From Candidatus Merdivicinus excrementipullorum (GTDB lineage Bacteria; Bacillota; Clostridia; Oscillospirales; Ruminococcaceae), in assembly GCA_018716725.1 (NCBI GenBank), contig DVJP01000054.1, forward strand, positions 1-64,000: DNA of 64,000 bases, written 5' to 3'. Below the pieces are notes generated by a model. That model was given only the letters and a program-made list of their open reading frames with translations, was not told the DNA's origin and made no database searches. Position numbers and translations under genes: made by a program. Shown piece after piece: positions 1 through 9,145 of this stretch; within the stretch, counting starts at the first letter, position 1, and each line of letters opens with the position of its first letter.

Positions 1-566
1 ATGTCTCTCCCAGTGCCTGGGGCGAACAGGTCCATAGAAATTTCATCTCCCCGCCTTCACTGCGGCCGGGCTGCGGTTTACAGAAGTACCATGATACCCC
101 TGATGCCTCATCGCGTTATACAGGTGCCGCCTGTATATCAGTGCTCCTTGTTCTGCTCCCTGCGCAGACGGATAGCCGCTACTCATCAGAGGGATGTACT
201 GGGTTTGACTATGCGGTTTTCAAGCTACCTGAAGATGCCCTTCATAAGTATAAAAGCGCAGGAAAACACCCATTTTTCATGAATTTCTAAAAAATTTTTT
301 TCATAACAGCTGCTCCTTTCCTGGATTTTTGATTTATTGATTTCAGCCTGTTTGTCAGGCAAAAACCACAAATAAAAAAGTGCCAATCCGCACAGGTGTG
401 CGAACTGACACTTTGAAATACTTGATACAGTGGTCATCTGGTATTTGACCTTGAAACTATTTATCTAAATTATAGCGCAGGTTCTTTTGAACGTCAAGAC
501 AGAAATTATCCGAGAATCTCCATCAAAGAAAACTTTCTCCGTCAGGGAATGGGCCTTCAAAACCCG
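1..566. other. Intergenic, with an unrecognised gene fragment
   Basis: No intact gene is supported. On the minus strand 219-43 is an open stretch of about 58 codons ending in TGA (about residues 20-50 read EQGALIYRRHLYNAMRHQGY). It looks protein-like but is preceded by a stop, so it may be the tail of a degraded gene. I do not recognise it. The rest is AT-rich and holds the terminator at 372-415. Confidence 0.3.
372..415 (-). terminator. Rho-independent terminator of the 567-1399 gene pair
   Basis: On the minus strand an 18-bp stem (three G-T pairs, loop of about 2 nt) is followed by a run of six T. It lies about 150 nt past the stop of the second gene of the pair. Confidence 0.75.
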
Positions 567-836
567 TTAATTCCCAGCGGCAAAAGATTCGGCATAAAAG
601 CATCGTTTTTGTTTGCATAAGTTTTTCTGGTGAAAAGATTCCAGATAAGCATAGGCCGTTTTCCCATCGAAATTTTTCCGAATGACTTCCAGGCAGATGG
701 AGCCAAAGTCTGCGTCACTGCCCTCTGACAGCAAATAAAGTTCCATTTCCTTTTCCGAAACGTCCAGCTGATAAATTTCTTCAGTTCCTTTTACCGCCGA
801 ATGGAACCGCATCTGATACCACCCCTTTACATCCAT
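567..836 (-). CDS. Small uncharacterised protein, 89 aa
   Basis: The start chosen is the ATG at 836, which overlaps the end of the upstream gene (stop at 829-827), as in translational coupling; a longer frame to 968 would lie wholly inside that gene. No signal peptide or membrane segment. Residues about 23-50 (a run reading MELYLLSEGSDADFGSICLE) resemble the upstream protein's segment that includes DFPSLCVEILSACF, so the two may share a divergent domain. Function unknown. A toxin-immunity or stress pair is possible but nothing in the sequence proves it. Confidence 0.55.
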   Translation of the reverse strand: MDVKGWYQMRFHSAVKGTEEIYQLDVSEKEMELYLLSEGSDADFGSICLEVIRKNFDGKTAYAYLESFHQKNLCKQKRCFYAESFAAGN

Positions 837-1399
837 ACTTGCTTGAGATTCTTCCCATATTTTTCGCAATTCTCCGAAACCAGCCGGATCAGCTCCCCTT
901 CTTTTTCCTGCGGGAAGATTAACAACAACAGATCCTGCATTTCCTCGTAGGCCGCATAAGCATCCCACTGATTCCGGGCATATTCCTCCTCAAAAGAAAA
1001 AGAATTATCGGAACTTGGCTTGGATCGATAGCCCATCATTTGCAAACGGCTAATGCGGAAGGCGGCCTGTTTTTCCAGAAAATAACCGCGAAGATTCTCT
1101 GCATCCGGGCCATATTGGGCGGTAACCAGGGTGTTGCGGTCCTCAAAAATTCGGCTTTCTGTGGAAAGCCAGCTTTCCGGAAGGCAGAACCCGAAATCGC
1201 CGCGCTTCTCAAATTCCGTAATACAAATATATTCACGAAAACAGGCGGACAGGATTTCCACACAAAGACTGGGAAAATCCCAGTCCCCGGTTTCCCCTGA
1301 ATAATTCAGTTCCAGCCGGATGCGGCCCTCCGGTTTATCCAGCATGAGCCAGTAGTCCCGGTAAACCGGTGGCTCCTCTTTTTTCTTTGTTCGGAACAT
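827..1399 (-). CDS. Uncharacterised soluble protein, 190 aa
   Basis: Starts at ATG 1399 after an AGAAGGTGGGG ribosome-binding site about 10 nt upstream. Acidic and aromatic-rich, with no membrane segment and no motif I recognise. It overlaps the next gene by 10 nt and shares a stretch of similarity with it, so the pair probably arose by duplication and acts together. Transcription ends at the hairpin at 372-415. Confidence 0.6.
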   Translation of the reverse strand: MFRTKKKEEPPVYRDYWLMLDKPEGRIRLELNYSGETGDWDFPSLCVEILSACFREYICITEFEKRGDFGFCLPESWLSTESRIFEDRNTLVTAQYGPDAENLRGYFLEKQAAFRISRLQMMGYRSKPSSDNSFSFEEEYARNQWDAYAAYEEMQDLLLLIFPQEKEGELIRLVSENCEKYGKNLKQVWM

Positions 1400-1742
1400 T
1401 TCATTGTTTCCCCACCTTCTGTGAAATCATTCTCGCGGCCTTCCAGAGAAGCAGACGAACGGCAAAAATAATCGCCGTTGCGGCGCCCAAATCACCCACG
1501 CCATCTCAGCCAATGTTACCAAAATCCGAAGGCAAATACCATCATTACCCAAAATAACTAGGGCTTTCAATATACATCCTCAGCATATTTCAAGCCAACA
1601 CAATCATACGGCATAACGCCGTCAATGTCAAGATGCAGAAATCCTACTGAGTGTATTTACCGAGTGAAGCTTCAGATTTATGAGAAGGCTCGCCCCTCAT
1701 AGACGAGACATCCATTTTTACAGCAACCAGCGCATCTAACTG
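1400..1742. other. Intergenic with a possible membrane-protein relic
   Basis: On the minus strand, frames around 1560-1403 encode a hydrophobic helix-like stretch (ATAIIFAVRLLLWKAARMI) that ends at a TGA just before the 1399 start. Reading it upstream needs a frameshift, so it is at best a decayed small membrane protein. Nothing else is supported. Confidence 0.25.
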
Positions 1743-1782
1743 AAAACAAAACTGACACCTCTTGAGAAGCGATGTCAGTTTA
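1743..1782 (-). terminator. Terminator after the truncated regulator
   Basis: Stem AAACTGACA / TGTCAGTTT with a loop of about 16 nt, followed on the minus strand by TTGTTTT. It closes the sugar-import operon after the truncated last gene. Confidence 0.65.
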
Positions 1783-1875
1783 TCTGCTAAATTTTTATAT
1801 TTACTGCCATAGGGATTCTTTTTCTGTTGTCCATTTTTACTGGACTTGTGTGCACCTAACCGCCGTGTATTTTAT

Positions 1876-2193
1876 CTACGCTAATTCATTTAAGTTTTTT
1901 AATAAATTCTGTTTTTCCAGCACCTTAAAATCGGCAATATGGTCAAGCCCAAGTGTTTCCCCGATTGCTCCATCCAATATCATCAGTGTGGTTTGCATAT
2001 TGGAAAACTGGCTGCAAATGGAATTGGCTTGGCTATCTACCACACTCTTTAGCAAATTGTAAGCGGAATCTGTAATATCTTTTTTGATCTTTCCATGATA
2101 AATAAACTGAAAGCTTAAATATGGAATCAGGCTGAGGATGCACAAAGCCGCTGTTAGCTTTTTTAAAAAAGGCCGATGATTAAAATAGCGCAA
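1876..2193 (-). pseudogene. Truncated membrane-bound AraC/histidine-kinase-type regulator (N-terminus only)
   Basis: The 105 residues hold one membrane helix (about 13-32) followed by the start of an extracellular sensor segment (KDITDSAYNLLKSVVDSQAN). This matches the N-terminus of the large YesN/YtdP-type regulators or sensor kinases that accompany LplB/YtcP importers and are usually 500-750 aa. The frame stops after residue 105 and no HTH or kinase domain follows. It is the last gene of the importer operon, 18 nt after the permease. The operon has probably lost its dedicated sensor. Confidence 0.6.
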
Positions 2194-2210
2194 TTCAAAA
2201 TCTCCTTTGA

Positions 2211-3116
2211 CTAACCTTTGACAGACCCGGCGACCATACCTTTCACGAAATATTTCTGAGCAAACGGATAGAAAATAAGAACAGGAATTGTTGTGATGAA
2301 TACCGCCGCTTTTTTGATATTATCAGACGGCATATGAAGCAGCAGCTGTTCCATGCCGGCCAGATTATCCGTAAAATTCATATTCATGGTATTCAGCATC
2401 TGCCGCACCACCAGCTGCAGCGGCCACTGTTTGCTGTTATTGAGATAAAGAGATGGATTGAACCAAGAATTCCATTGGCCCACGCCATAAAACAGCGCCA
2501 TCGTTGCAATAACAGGCAGAGAAACTGGAAGTACGATCCGAAAAAAAACGGTTGCGTCACTAGCCCCGTCGATCATAGCCGCCTCTTCCATTTCTGCTGG
2601 AATGCCGTAAAAAAAGTTCCGCATCAGGAATAAATTCCAGGAACTGACGGCGCCGGGAATGATACACGCCCATAAGGAGCCAGTCAATCCGGTTAGTCTG
2701 ACCACCATATAAGTGGGAATTAAGCCGCCTCCAATAATCATGGGGATATATACAAGATAGGTTAAAAACTTGCGGTAAGGAAGATATCGCTTGGAGAGGG
2801 TATAGGCGGCCATTGTAGTTAACGACAATGAAAATAGGGTTCCAACAATGACAAGAAACATTGAATTGCCAAAGCCTTTGATAATCAGTTGGGAACCGAA
2901 TAGTAAATACTCATAAGCCGCAAAATCCAACTTGCTGGGAAGTAAAGTATACTGGCTTCCAATCATAGCTTCCTGAGGCGTTACAGACTGGAAGAAGATG
3001 ATTATAAAGGGAAGCAGGATGGTGAGGGTCAGCAGTATGACTGAGGAATACACAACAGTCATTAAAATGTAATCTGTACCGCGCATCGACCTGATCCGGT
3101 TATTGCGTTTCTTCAT
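2211..3116 (-). CDS. Carbohydrate ABC transporter permease, YtcP/LplC type (MalG-like)
   Basis: Inner-membrane subunit of a CUT1 importer, 301 aa with about six membrane segments. The cytoplasmic EAA loop is clear (EEAAMIDGASDATVFFRIVL, about residues 177-196) and would contact the ATPase. The C-terminus GMVAGSVKG is typical of the family. It follows the LplB-type permease by 12 nt. No ATPase gene is nearby, so the MsmX-type ATPase at 62141-63262 is the likely partner. The substrate cannot be read; relatives take up oligosaccharides. Confidence 0.9.
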   Translation of the reverse strand: MKKRNNRIRSMRGTDYILMTVVYSSVILLTLTILLPFIIIFFQSVTPQEAMIGSQYTLLPSKLDFAAYEYLLFGSQLIIKGFGNSMFLVIVGTLFSLSLTTMAAYTLSKRYLPYRKFLTYLVYIPMIIGGGLIPTYMVVRLTGLTGSLWACIIPGAVSSWNLFLMRNFFYGIPAEMEEAAMIDGASDATVFFRIVLPVSLPVIATMALFYGVGQWNSWFNPSLYLNNSKQWPLQLVVRQMLNTMNMNFTDNLAGMEQLLLHMPSDNIKKAAVFITTIPVLIFYPFAQKYFVKGMVAGSVKG

Positions 3117-3128
3117 AAAAATCCCCCC

Positions 3129-4088
3129 TTAAATTAGTGTTTCCTGGCCCATCTTTTTTGCGCCCCAGTTGGCGGCCATCATCAGACAGAATCCGAATAG
3201 TGTTTTAAAAAGCCCAACTGCCGCTGAATAGGAGTATTTTGCGGACTCAATCCCCATACGGTATACGTAGGTGTCGATAATATCGCCGGTTTCCAATACT
3301 AAATCATTGTAAAGCATCAGAACCTGATCGAAACCAGCGTTTAAGATGCCGCCCATATTCAGAATAAACTGAATGCTTATAATGCTATAGAGAGAAGGGA
3401 GACTGATATACCTCATTTGTTGAAAACGTGTGGCTCCATCAATCAAGGCGCTTTCATAAAGCTGAGGATCCACATTTGCAAGACATGCCAGATAAATAAT
3501 ACTGCCCCAGCCAACACTTTGCCATACTGCGGATAAAACGACAACCCAGACAAAATTGGAAGCATCGGTTAAAAAATCAATGGGCGTTCCTCCAAGGGAA
3601 GTGATGATATAATTCACAGTCCCGCTGTTTGTGGAGAGCATTGAGGTGAGAATTCCTGAAAGTACAACCCAGGAGAGAAAATGAGGTAAGTAGGAAATGG
3701 TCTGTGCGAACTTTTTAAAGAGCGGCCGGCGGATCTCGTTTAAGAACATGGCCAGGATAATCGGCGCCGGAAACCCAATCAGAATTTTCAGCAAGCTGAT
3801 ACGGAGCGTATTTCGCATAAGGCGCCCGAAATACATAGAAGACGTAAATGTTTTGAAATGCTTTAAGCCTACCCACTCCGCCTGAGAAAACATCCCCGCC
3901 AATCCTAAATGGGGCTTGTAATCCTGGAAGGCAATGATGATACCGAACATGGGTAAATAGCTGTATACCAGGTAAACCAGGATTGCGGGCAGGATTAATA
4001 AGTATAAAAGCCGGTAACGGCGGAAATTTTCCAGAAATGTGTGCTTCTTGCCTGAGGAAAAGGGCGTTGAGGATGTTGTGCAGCGCAT
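3129..4088 (-). CDS. Carbohydrate ABC transporter permease, LplB type (MalF-like)
   Basis: 319 aa with about six membrane helices and an EAA loop (ESALIDGATRFQQMRYISLP, about residues 219-238). It pairs with the 2211-3116 permease to form the channel of a CUT1 sugar importer. It lies 74 nt downstream of the binding-protein gene, with a strong hairpin (4118-4152) in between. The first 18 residues are hydrophilic. A CCTCCTTT (RBS on the minus strand) precedes the start. Sure of the family; substrate unknown. Confidence 0.9.
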   Translation of the reverse strand: MRCTTSSTPFSSGKKHTFLENFRRYRLLYLLILPAILVYLVYSYLPMFGIIIAFQDYKPHLGLAGMFSQAEWVGLKHFKTFTSSMYFGRLMRNTLRISLLKILIGFPAPIILAMFLNEIRRPLFKKFAQTISYLPHFLSWVVLSGILTSMLSTNSGTVNYIITSLGGTPIDFLTDASNFVWVVVLSAVWQSVGWGSIIYLACLANVDPQLYESALIDGATRFQQMRYISLPSLYSIISIQFILNMGGILNAGFDQVLMLYNDLVLETGDIIDTYVYRMGIESAKYSYSAAVGLFKTLFGFCLMMAANWGAKKMGQETLI

Positions 4089-4117
4089 TTTTGATTATTC
4101 CTCCTTTGCAGTGGCTT

Positions 4118-4152
4118 GGTTTTCCACGCCCGCAGCGCGGGCGTGGAAAACC
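4118..4152 (-). promoter_or_regulatory. Intra-operon hairpin between binding protein and permeases
   Basis: A perfect 16-bp stem (GGTTTTCCACGCCCGC and its complement) with a 3-nt loop, not followed by a T run. Stable hairpins after the binding-protein gene usually protect the 5' part of the mRNA, so that more binding protein than permease is made. Confidence 0.7.
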
Positions 4153-4162
4153 GCTATAATGT

Positions 4163-5740
4163 TTAACTGTTCTCCGCCAGCCATGCCTGATAGGTCTCAT
4201 TCATTCCTTTGGTAAATTCTTCGCCGCCTTTTTCCAGCCATGTCTGCATGATGCTGCCCCAATCCTCTGACGGGATTTCGCCGGCGAGAACTTTTGCCCG
4301 GTTTTCATTGATATAGGTGTCAAGGTCGGTCTTTAATTCTCCGCCAGTCATAGTTTCGTAATCGTAAAGCACCAGGGCATCTGGTTTATCGACACCCGGC
4401 AGGCTGTTGCATTCCTCCGTAAATTGGCGGTACAATGCAGAGGTGGGATCACTTCCGGGCCATTCGCCGTAAGAGGTAATCAGGGACGTATTGAGCATGG
4501 GGTAATAGTATGCCTTATAGAGAGGCGTGTCGTTATCATCCACACGAAAAACAGGCGCGTTATCCACAATATCGTAGTGCTCTCCTTCAATACCATAATA
4601 AGCCAGCATCATCCCTTCCTCGCTCCAAAGGTAATCATAATAGCGGGCCACAGCATCCAAATCCTTGCAGGTACTGGTAACTACATTGCCGTGTGCGCTG
4701 ACCAGGGAGTTGATTGCGGCATTGGCGGCATCCTCCCGCCCGGAGAGGACAATGGGTTTCCAGGCTACTTCCGGCAGCTTCTCCTGGAGGGTTACAGTGC
4801 CGCCGACTGTGGCTGAATACCAGCCTGCGACAGCGCCAAGCTGGTTGTTGGTGATCCAGTCCAGCCGCTGGTCATCGTCTGAAAGCAAGGCGTCAGGCGG
4901 CAGATACCCCTTTTCCTGCCATTCAACCAGTTTGCTGAGAAGTTCCTGATAACCGGGATGCAAACCCGGATGCTGCAGCGTGCCGGTTTCGTCCAGCCAC
5001 CAGTTGTCGCCTACGGGAAGATAGGCAGTTGCCAGCACGGAAAAAATATTTCCGCCCCACACGTCGCCGCAGATGCCGTAAGTATCGTCAGCCCCATTGC
5101 CATCAGGGTCCTGGGTTTTGACGGCTTCCAAGTACGTCTCAAAATCTTCAATAGTCTCGGGTGTATCCATTCCCAGATTTTCCAGCCAATCAGCGCGGAT
5201 TTTTAATGTTTCCGTGTGCTGGATGCCTAAGGTATAGGGGATGCCATAATCCTTTCCCAGCATTTTCAGCTGTTCGCGGGATGTTTTGACCAGTTCATTT
5301 GATTCGCAGGCGGCAATATAATTCGGCATTTTTTCAATCAGGTCGGTCAGTTCAATAATAATGCCGTCATCGATCCATTTTTTTACGTCCGGCCTGGAAA
5401 AATTACCTCCGATCGCGCGGGTAATAATATCCAGCTGGTCGTTAGTCGTCAGCATTAAATTTACGCGGTTTACATACTGATCCCCTGGGAAAAAGACCGG
5501 CTGCAGGTCGACATTGATTTCTTCTACGAATTTGTCGTGAACGCGCTTGGTGTCAGGGGCATCCTCGTACTGTGAAAAGCCGTCGTCCACGTTTGCGAAA
5601 ACCAAAACAGAAGGAGCGTCCTCTGTATTTGCAGAGGGGGAGTTAGATGTGGAATCTGATGTAGAGACATTGTCACTGCATGATGCTAAGATGGAAATAA
5701 GCATGGTAAACATCAGAATAATAGAAGCCTTTCTTCGCAT
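4163..5740 (-). CDS. Sugar ABC transporter substrate-binding lipoprotein
   Basis: The start chosen is the ATG at 5740, preceded by AAGGAATAGGTG; the open frame extends 13 codons further without an RBS. 525 aa. An N-terminal signal ends in a lipobox (SILASC, Cys about 21) followed by a Ser/Asn/Thr-rich linker, as in lipoproteins. The long body (over 500 aa) is typical of the LplA/YtcQ cluster of binding proteins paired with LplB/YtcP permeases. First gene of the operon and probably the most expressed one, given the hairpin behind it. Ligand unknown; oligosaccharide expected. Confidence 0.88.
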   Translation of the reverse strand: MRRKASIILMFTMLISILASCSDNVSTSDSTSNSPSANTEDAPSVLVFANVDDGFSQYEDAPDTKRVHDKFVEEINVDLQPVFFPGDQYVNRVNLMLTTNDQLDIITRAIGGNFSRPDVKKWIDDGIIIELTDLIEKMPNYIAACESNELVKTSREQLKMLGKDYGIPYTLGIQHTETLKIRADWLENLGMDTPETIEDFETYLEAVKTQDPDGNGADDTYGICGDVWGGNIFSVLATAYLPVGDNWWLDETGTLQHPGLHPGYQELLSKLVEWQEKGYLPPDALLSDDDQRLDWITNNQLGAVAGWYSATVGGTVTLQEKLPEVAWKPIVLSGREDAANAAINSLVSAHGNVVTSTCKDLDAVARYYDYLWSEEGMMLAYYGIEGEHYDIVDNAPVFRVDDNDTPLYKAYYYPMLNTSLITSYGEWPGSDPTSALYRQFTEECNSLPGVDKPDALVLYDYETMTGGELKTDLDTYINENRAKVLAGEIPSEDWGSIMQTWLEKGGEEFTKGMNETYQAWLAENS

Positions 5741-5784
5741 TATAACACCTATTCCTTTCTTGATATAAATCCGAAACAAATATC

Positions 5785-5804
5785 ATTTGGTTGGCCATCC
5801 AAAT
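5785..5804. promoter_or_regulatory. Possible operator palindrome
   Basis: ATTTGG-8 nt-CCAAAT lies just downstream of the predicted -10 of the importer operon. Position and symmetry suit a repressor site; the regulator is not known. Confidence 0.35.
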
Positions 5805-5813
5805 TTCAATTTC

Positions 5814-5842
5814 ATTTTAATGGGTTAATATAGTATAGTCAA
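5814..5842 (-). promoter_or_regulatory. Sigma-A-type promoter of the 2.2-5.7 kb import operon
   Basis: On the minus strand TTGACT, a 17-nt spacer and TAAAAT, about 75 nt upstream of the binding-protein start. Confidence 0.55.
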
Positions 5843-5881
5843 TAGAACAATCGTGTATATGCCTTAAATAAGCCAATTTTA

Positions 5882-6897
5882 TTATTTTATTTTATTTAGA
5901 TTATCCGTATAATTTTGATTATTTTTCAACGTTTTATAAAAATTCCATCCGCTAAATAATGCTGTTACGGCCCCAAAAAAGAATATAAAAGTTGTTGCGC
6001 CAGATTCAATGAGAAAGCCACACACATAGGTACTGATCATGCTCGTAAATGTATATATTAGCAGTCGAGCTGCGGAAAAGCGGCCCAAGACCTCTAACGG
6101 AACCACCTCATACATGCCCAGCGGGTAGCATTGGTCAATTAATGATTCGCCAGTCAGCAGAATAAAATAAGCTGCGGCATAAAGGAAAGGCTGTCTGTTT
6201 ACTGCAAGAAAGAGCATGGCACCGCATGCAATAATTCCGCCCATAAAATATAGGGAACAGGCTTTTTTTCTCCGGCACAGTATGGTTAGCAGCAGATAAG
6301 ATAAAAAAGGGGCACAGGCAACGCATCCGCTTAACATGGAGGCCATATTTGCTTGATTAGGAAAACGCGTTAGGCCAATAGAAATGATATAGTATACTAC
6401 GCCTGCTTGAACACCGCGTGAAATATTGGAAGACGATAGATACTGGAAGCTTCTCATATGCATAATCGTCTTGAATGCTGTCAGCGGATTTTTACATCCA
6501 GGAGACAAGACCGCGGGACGAGCTTCTTGAAGCCCCAATGTCAAGATGGCTGCCAGCAGGCCTGCCCCAGCGGCAATGCATAAAAGCAGTGAAAAATGAT
6601 GTTCCTGTATTCTGGCAATCAGAATGCCTCCTATTTTAACGGCAGTATCATCATCATTCCGGAGAGGACCCGGCGATAATTACGAAATTGATGAAAGCTG
6701 TCTGATAATCCACTTAATAGGAGTAGGCATAATATGTTTGAAAAATTCTCTGCTGCGCCAATCAGTCCCAGCTGGTAGATGGATAATCCTTTTTCAAGCA
6801 GCTTATGATGTAAAACAGCGTTTGAGAGTAATGTTGAAAAAAGCGCAATGCAAGCATTCCGGCCAGGATATAACCATTGGTTATAGACTCCTTTCAT
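5882..6897 (-). pseudogene. Broken MFS transporter
   Basis: The N-terminal part (6897-6631, 88 aa) contains an early MFS segment with the loop GLSDSFHQFRNYRRV, then hits TAG. The protein continues in another frame from about 6628 to 5882 (GGILIARIQEHHFSLLLCIA onward, several more membrane helices). A one-base frameshift separates them. The spacing also suggests that helices 3-4 are deleted, since the second part starts at what looks like the fifth helix. Total about 335 codons against about 400 for an intact MFS protein. It is not expected to be functional. Confidence 0.7.
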
Positions 6898-7423
6898 AGT
6901 AAATCCCCTTTAACAGTTTATTTAATGATATATTTTAGAATATCTTAGTGATTATTATAAGCGCAATCTGATATAAAAGTAAATAATAATATTATCATTT
7001 TTTGCTAATTAGACAAAAATCTAATTGCCTGAGAATGCAGCGTGGCTGCAAAATATTAGGATCAAAAAGATTCGGGCGCAGTTGTCTGGAAGGCTGTTGA
7101 TAGAAGTGGAATTTCCGCTGTTACTCATCGGTTGTCCTTTAGATGTGAGTGCGGCAGACCACCGTGAGAAGTATTATACAGCGAACTGCATCTCAACAAG
7201 CAAGTGGAAGCAGAAAAAAAGTTCAAGGTATTTTGTTGGAGGGCTGCTGTCTGCAATAAGTAATCGTGGGATTTCCCTCCGGGTTGGTCTTGATTTCTTT
7301 CAGCAGCATACTTCTTGGAAGCACATTCGAAACAATTGGCAAATTCGTGCAGTAGCTTGTTGCATAAAATCAGAAATAAAATTTATAACGCCGAAGGCAG
7401 CCCTCTGCTGTGATATTTTCTCA
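6898..7423. other. Intergenic, no supported gene
   Basis: AT-rich up to 7020, probably the promoter of the broken MFS gene, then sequence with no convincing coding signal. The plus-strand open frame 7025-7687 is a shadow, because its 3' half lies over the conjugation-ATPase fragment on the other strand. Confidence 0.5.
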
Positions 7424-7683
7424 CTAAATATGCCCTTGCAATGCCTCATTCGGCGTTGTGGTCATCAACCGGTAGAACTGGGTGTTCCGGGGGAAGCTGT
7501 TCTCAAAGGTCATAATGTGGATGGGGCCGCAGCCTGCCGCCACATCGGTAATATAGCCCAACTGGGTGTCAGAGATATTCAGAAGCTTTACCAGCTCGTC
7601 CCGGCTGGTGGCGGATTGGTTCAGTATAACCAGGAACTCCGAGTTTGCCAGCTGAGACGGGCGGTGCCGAACCGGAGCAGCTC
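7424..7683 (-). pseudogene. C-terminal fragment of a VirB4/TraE-type conjugation ATPase
   Basis: On the minus strand the frames encode ELLRFGTARL, then (after a one-base deletion) ANSEFLVILNQSATSRDEL, then LLNISDTQLGYITDVAAG, ending near FYRLMTT. This is the C-terminal end of the VirB4-like ATPase of Tn916/CD1110-type conjugative elements. The 5' part is missing: a group II intron end begins exactly at 7684. Relic of a lost integrative element. Confidence 0.75.
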
Positions 7684-7885
7684 GTAGGGGAGAGTAAAGG
7701 CACCTTGCCGCCGCTGGCGGCAGATTTCTAAACGCTCCCCTCCAAACCGGACGTATACCTCTCGATGTATTCGGCTTTTCGGATATTAGTCTAACTTTCC
7801 ATTGTGTAGCTTTTCATGGCAGGAATGGCACAGGGCCATTGTCTTGCGTTTGCGCGCAATCATAATCACTGGTAAACTAGTGGTT
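7684..7885 (-). mobile_element. 3' end of a group II intron (HNH tail of the intron protein plus domains V-VI)
   Basis: On the minus strand the C-terminus of an intron-encoded reverse transcriptase with HNH motif is readable (MALCHSCHEKLHNGKLD, stop at 7788-7786). It is followed by a domain-V-like element (around 7735-7770, with CCGAATACATCGAGAGG) and a domain-VI-like stem. The intron ends in CCCCTAC, abutting the ATPase exon at GAGCTGCTC. The 5' part of the intron is cut by the IS1182-type end at 7886. Confidence 0.7.
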
Positions 7886-7912
7886 CAGCCTGTCGAAAAA
7901 GGTCACCGAAGG
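7886..7912. mobile_element. IS1182-type left-end fragment
   Basis: Begins CAGCCTGTCGAAAAAGGTCA, the same outer end as the element at 51088. It diverges after about 27 nt. It directly abuts a short inverted repeat at 7864-7885. Confidence 0.6.
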
Positions 7913-8294
7913 GTAGCTACTCATAAAACAGTATCAACAACCTACTGAAACAGGGTAGCTGCCATAACGGATTGCAACAAAAAGTGGGAGAGAAGCTAAA
8001 GGCTTCTTTCCCACTTTTTTATACTGTACGAAACCAGAGAACTACACGCTCGCTTCAATAGCTGTTAATTGTCGCTTTGTAGGTTTGTCAAAGATATTGG
8101 ACAAAGAACTCAAGAGGAGAAAGCCAGCCTAGAGGTCTCATAGGGAAGTTGTTGGAACGGCGGTTGTGGACAGCAAGCTGATTTGCGAAATCGTCCAGAG
8201 AGAAGAAGAAATGACAGGAATAGAAGCGTTTCTGGTCTTCTCTGTGACTGCGTTCCACCTTAAACGCCCGGAAGCAACCAACAGCGGCTAATAT
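7913..8294. other. Mobile-element debris with one terminator-like hairpin
   Basis: A plus-strand hairpin lies at 7981-8021 (AGTGGGAGAGAAGC / GCTTCTTTCCCACT, then T6). After it the plus strand carries short conserved-looking coding pieces (EMTGIEAFLVFSVTAFHL near 8215-8260) of the kind found in integrative elements, but no intact gene. Confidence 0.4.
7981..8021 (+). terminator. Rho-independent terminator
   Basis: A 14-bp stem with small internal mismatches, a 4-nt loop and a run of six T. The gene it served is gone. Confidence 0.6.
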
Positions 8295-8890
8295 GTGACG
8301 GCCATTAACTGTCTGAAAGAAATCACGTTACAGCAGATGCTTCTCACCAAAAAGCGGTATGGCAAAAACGATCAGTATATCGCTTGGCATGGATATCAGA
8401 GTTTTTCTGTGGGTGAGATTGAGCCGGAACTGGCGCACGAAATCGGTGTGAAGCTGGCCCGTGAAATGTGGGGAGACCGCTTTCAGATCCTTGTCACCAC
8501 CCATCTGGACAAGGACCATATTCACAACCACTTTTGTTTTAACTCCGTATCTTTTCGGGATGGAAAAAAGTACAACTACTCAAAATCCGAGATACAAAGG
8601 CTCCGGGACTGTTCCGACCGGCTGTGCCGGGAATACGGATTATCCGTCATTGAAAATACCGGGAAATCCCTAGGCAGGCCTACCTGGCTGGATGAAAAAG
8701 CCGGGAAACCTACGCGGTACAATGTTTACCGGGAAGATATTGAAAAAGCGATGTATTGCAGCAACAACCTGGAAAAATTCCAGCAGTATTTGATTCGGAA
8801 AGGCTATGAAGTGGATTGTACCGGCCAGCACTGGAAGCTGCGGCTTCCCATATACCAGGGCTTTACGCGGATGGATACAATGAGGAAAAT
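8295..8890 (+). pseudogene. Fragment of a MobA/VirD2-family relaxase
   Basis: Contains the relaxase metal-binding motif (THLDKDHIHNHFCFNSVSF, about residues 69-87), preceded by the usual region QYIAWHGYQSFSVGEIEPEL and followed by LRDCSDRLCREYGLSVIENT. The N-terminus with the catalytic tyrosine region is missing (the frame opens with a GTG after a stop) and the C-terminal two thirds are absent. Intact relaxases of this family have 400-600 residues. The frame runs on to 8960, but its last part overlaps a different gene relic. Non-functional remnant of a mobilisable element. Confidence 0.75.
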
Positions 8891-9145
8891 GGGTTATGGT
8901 ACAAAAAACAGGACGAATATTTTTTGCCCTGCATCGAGGCCTCCCAGGAGCAGACAATGAGGACCGGCATCTGGGGAGAACGCCACCGGCAGTATCTGAA
9001 AAAATATCGTCGGATTCGTTATTGTAATTTGCTGACATCCGGCCAGCTGAATGCTTATCTTGCAGATGTAAATAGCCAAGCGGAAAAATTGTTCTTTCAG
9101 CTGGTAAATGAGTTTGCGCAAATGGTAATGAATCTAATATATTAA
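8891..9145 (+). pseudogene. TnpV-like transposon protein remnant
   Basis: The frame that ends at 9145 encodes WYKKQDEYFLPCIEA, then TGIWGERHRQYLKKYRRIRY and NLLTSGQLNAYLADV. These match the small TnpV proteins of Tn4451-like and other Clostridia mobile elements. The start codon region is damaged: an ATG is present in the wrong frame just upstream. Fused onto the relaxase fragment by deletion. Confidence 0.65.

Noticed and set aside
1..282. Plus-strand open frame at the left edge
   Set aside because: No RBS, no recognisable domain; the opposite strand looks more protein-like.
6631..6897. Stand-alone 88-aa membrane protein
   Set aside because: It continues in another frame as an MFS protein; better explained as a frameshifted pseudogene.
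7025..7687. 220-codon plus-strand open frame
   Set aside because: The 3' half is antisense to the VirB4-type fragment and the start has no RBS.
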